A stretch of DNA of 34,919 bases from Pseudomonadota bacterium (GTDB lineage Bacteria > Pseudomonadota > Gammaproteobacteria > Steroidobacterales > Steroidobacteraceae). Both the position numbers and the translations under genes were made by a program. This document shows positions 31,508 to 34,919 of the stretch, in pieces. Position 1 is the stretch's first letter; each line of letters starts with the position of its first letter. The stretch is from the NCBI GenBank assembly GCA_025360865.1, contig JANYBG010000216.1, forward strand, positions 1 to 34,919, given 5' to 3'. The notes beneath the pieces were generated by a model, which ran no database searches, was not told the DNA's origin, and saw nothing but the letters and a program-made list of their open reading frames with translations.

Positions 31508-32833
31508 TCAGCCGATTTCCCGGTCGATCACGAGTGCCAGGTTCTTGGCGCCTCGGCGCAGCACGGGGCTTGTCGTGTAGAGGTCACCGCTGCTCGGAGT
31601 GGCCTGGCCAGTGCGCGAAACGCGCGCCTCGACAACCACATTCGCGAACTGGGACAGGCGACGCGCGGGCATCATGGCCATGGAGTCATCGAGGCGGAAG
31701 CTCACCGGCCACGCGCCGGCAGGGACGCGCATGACCGCAAGCGGTGGTCCAGGGGAGTCGGCGCTCTTGGCGTAGATGAAGAGCGTCGCACCGGGCGGTA
31801 CCCGGCTCGCCAGGCGACCATCAAGCGACACGGTTCCCGAGAGCGCCGCTCCCGCGCCCGGCTCGGCCGCCGTGGCGGGAGCGGCCGCGGCGCCGGCGAG
31901 CCCCGCGTCCTCCGCGATGTTGCTGTCGATGATGCGGGCGTCGGAGGAGTCAGGAGGCAGCGCGGCGCGCAGCTTCTTCCACCACGTCAGCGCCTCGGCG
32001 TAGCGATGCTGTTCGTGCGCCTGGCTCGCCTTGAGCCATAGCGCCTTGGCGTTGGCGGGATCCAGCGCGAGCGCATTGTCGATCGCGATGCCCGCCTCGC
32101 CGGCGAGCGACCCGCTGGCCAACGAGGCGCTGACGTCGGCGTAGTCCGCCCAGGACTGTGCGGTCATCCCATGTAGCGCGATGACCTTGTCCAGCGCCCC
32201 GCGCGCGCGTTGGTAGTCGCGCTGCGCACGTCGCAGGTCCGCCAGTGCCAGCCAGTGCTTGGCATCGTCAGGGTTCGCCTGTACCGCGCGCTCCAGTTCC
32301 GTCGCCGAAGCCGGGGCAGCCGGCGATGACACAGGCGCGGCCGCGGGCGCGGCCGCGCCCTTGTCCGTGCCGAAGGTCGCCGCGGCCGCGATGAGTGTCT
32401 CGGCGTTCAGTGGGGCCAGCGGCGCCGCGGTGGGGCTGGCGATATGCTCGCGCGCGCGCTGGGCGTCCCGCGGGCGGCCGAGAACCTCGTAGGCGCGTTC
32501 GAGCAGCGTCCAGTCCGCCGCCGAGCCGCCAGCGCGCGCGAGGCGCGTCTCCAGACTCGCGATTTCCGCCTCCATCGACTTCGCACCGGGCGCCATCGCG
32601 GTCGGCGCCGGCGATGCGGCGAGCGCCATGGCGTGCGCAGGCTGGGCGGGGTGCGGGTAGGCGGCGAAATAAATCGCCGCGACCGCCGCGATGACGGCGG
32701 CGACCGCGCCGCTGACCAGGTAACGCCGGTTGCGCGATACCGCGAAGCGACGCAACAGGTAAGGCGCAACCAGCGCGACACTGATCCCGCAGAGTAGCCC
32801 GATGACGAAGCAGATCAGCATTGTTGGTTCCAT
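31508..32833 (-). CDS. CcmI-like cytochrome c maturation protein (apocytochrome chaperone)
   Basis: A 441-residue membrane-anchored protein of the CcmI/CcmH C-terminal type. I start it at ATG 32833 (MEPTMLICFVIG); the frame runs 38 codons further upstream with no plausible start. Two helices (about 5-27 and 41-62) bracket a short basic loop, the CcmI layout. TPR repeats follow (NPDDAKHWLALADLRRAQ, DPANAKALWLKASQAHEQ). The C-terminal domain carries the family block: SGTVSLDGRLASRVPPGA, LAVMRVPA, FRLDDSMAMMPARRLS, VVVEARVSRTGQATPSSGDL. In the Ccm system CcmI holds apocytochrome c for heme attachment. It is the first gene of the cytochrome operon and no other ccm gene is in the window, so it may be a dedicated paralogue for these proteins. 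Confidence 0.87.
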   Translation of the reverse strand: MEPTMLICFVIGLLCGISVALVAPYLLRRFAVSRNRRYLVSGAVAAVIAAVAAIYFAAYPHPAQPAHAMALAASPAPTAMAPGAKSMEAEIASLETRLARAGGSAADWTLLERAYEVLGRPRDAQRAREHIASPTAAPLAPLNAETLIAAAATFGTDKGAAAPAAAPVSSPAAPASATELERAVQANPDDAKHWLALADLRRAQRDYQRARGALDKVIALHGMTAQSWADYADVSASLASGSLAGEAGIAIDNALALDPANAKALWLKASQAHEQHRYAEALTWWKKLRAALPPDSSDARIIDSNIAEDAGLAGAAAAPATAAEPGAGAALSGTVSLDGRLASRVPPGATLFIYAKSADSPGPPLAVMRVPAGAWPVSFRLDDSMAMMPARRLSQFANVVVEARVSRTGQATPSSGDLYTTSPVLRRGAKNLALVIDREIG

Positions 32834-33148
32834 GAAGGCGCCACGCACCTCGCAGGAAACGCGCATCCTCCCGGTGAAGTCTACGGGGCGGTCGAGGCGC
32901 GGTCTTCCTGTCTCAAGGCGCAGACGGATGTCGCAGGCAGCCGACAAAATATCGAGAAAACAGCCAATTACGGCCGGTACACCGAGGTGTTAGATTGCGC
33001 AGACCGGGCGTTATTGACAAGCGAGCGAGGTGCTACCTGCGCTTTGCATCACAGAGTTGGGGGGGCGCTAAGTGTTCAATCGTCACCTGCGTGTCGCGCC
33101 AGTCCGGGTGGCGTGGGTTAGTCGAACTCGAGGGATGCGGCCGCGTCA
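32834..33148. promoter_or_regulatory. Divergent control region between the two electron-transfer operons
   Basis: About 315 bases without a gene separate the leftward cytochrome operon from the rightward flavoprotein operon. The most AT-rich block is about 32945-32975 (AAAATATCGAGAAAACAGCC). TTGACA occurs at 33014-33019 on the + strand, but no well-spaced -10 follows; on the minus strand TTGTCA nearby has CAATCT 17 bases on, a weak match. GAGGGA near 33130-33135 is a distant possible ribosome binding site for the + gene. No clear operator was seen. Confidence 0.4.
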
Positions 33149-34433
<1,285 letters not shown>

Positions 34434-34447
<14 letters not shown>

Positions 34448-34919
34448 TCTGAGGATCGCGTCGCTGCTGGTGGTCGCGGGCTTGGGCGCGAGCGCCCCGG
34501 CTGAAGCGTCCGCGGGCGCCACGGATCGTCTCGAGGAGGTGAAGGTTGACGTCCGGCTGAAGAAATTCGCCGAGGCGGCACAGCTGCTCAGGCGCCTCGC
34601 CGACGCCGGTGACGCGCAGGGGCAGTACCTGCTCGCAACTTTCTATCTCAACGGCCTGAGCGGGCCGCCCGACAACTTGCGGGCGCGTGAGTGGTTCGAG
34701 CGCGCGGCGAGCCAGGGTCACGCGCGCGCGGCGTTCAGTCTGGCGAACCTGCTGGCGAATGCGGATCCCCCCGACCCTCAGGGCGCGAGCCATAGGCTCA
34801 CGCGAGCCCGCGAACTCGGCTTCAACCCGGCCGCGGGGGATCACGATTCCCGGTCGGCTCCGGGCAGCCTGCTGGTTGCGGCGCAGCTGACGGACACCGC
34901 CGCGCGCCGCGAGGCGCTA
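34434..34919 (+). CDS. Exported Sel1-like TPR protein, 3' end outside the window
   Basis: The frame from ATG 34434 stays open to the window end (162 codons), so the protein is incomplete. Residues 1-27 form a signal peptide (SLLVVAGLGASAPAEA). A Sel1-type helical repeat follows: FAEAAQLLRRLADAGDAQGQYLLATFYLNGL, then NLRAREWFERAASQGHARAAFSLANLLAN. The later part (HRLTRARELGFNPAAGDH and LVAAQLTDTAARRE) could lead into more repeats or ankyrin-like helices. Sel1 repeats mediate protein contacts, so it is likely a periplasmic scaffold. It starts inside the flavoprotein gene (14-base overlap) and is therefore coupled to it, which ties a periplasmic partner to the cytosolic oxidoreductase. Confidence 0.83.

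Noticed and set aside
33014-33042. Sigma-70 promoter starting at TTGACA for the flavoprotein gene
   Set aside because: The -35 box is perfect, but no acceptable -10 box lies 16-18 bases downstream, so a promoter is not claimed.

Overview
The window is GC-rich DNA (roughly two-thirds G+C by eye) from a Gram-negative bacterium. Outer-membrane proteins, a lipid-transport lipoprotein (MlaA), many Sec signal peptides and GTG/TTG starts in tightly overlapping operons all point to a proteobacterium. The pgm, MlaA and CcmI-type proteins read like gammaproteobacterial or closely related ones. I cannot name a genus from the sequence alone. No rRNA, tRNA, CRISPR array, prophage or insertion sequence was seen.

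Bases 1-7102 are mostly housekeeping and envelope functions on the + strand: the 3' part of phosphoglucomutase (pgm); a three-gene operon of an exported alpha/beta hydrolase, mlaA and a DUF4105 membrane protein, joined by two GTGA overlaps; a glutathione peroxidase; and an M3-like zinc metallopeptidase. A decayed TPR gene and non-coding DNA follow (7103-7974).

Bases 7975-12077 hold a compact operon: an exported DUF4331 protein, a tiny lipoprotein with a duplicated motif, a TPR protein and a HupE/UreJ-like membrane protein carrying an EF-hand loop. The genes touch or overlap, so they probably serve one undescribed envelope function. Bases 12191-20211 are a mosaic of single genes: a broken SDR dehydrogenase, an outer-membrane beta-barrel, a LysE-type exporter, a polysaccharide deacetylase, a small hypothetical, a rhomboid protease, a DUF1223 thioredoxin-like protein, a cupin, a soluble histidine kinase and a secreted His-rich protein.

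Bases 20418-34919 are the most striking part. On the minus strand, a tight operon encodes, in transcription order, a CcmI-like apocytochrome chaperone, a membrane protein with two H-x13-H helices (probable di-heme cytochrome b), a 21-heme c-type cytochrome, a 1791-residue cytochrome with 55 heme motifs (six tandem 5-heme repeats of about 168 residues), a SPOR/TPR/beta-barrel outer-membrane protein and a small exported protein. Divergent from it, on the + strand, are a membrane-anchored ferredoxin/flavoprotein fusion that looks circularly permuted and a Sel1-like TPR protein cut by the window end. Together they could form an electron route from NAD(P)H or quinol through the inner membrane and periplasm to, or across, the outer membrane. 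The parts are read from sequence; the pathway is inference.
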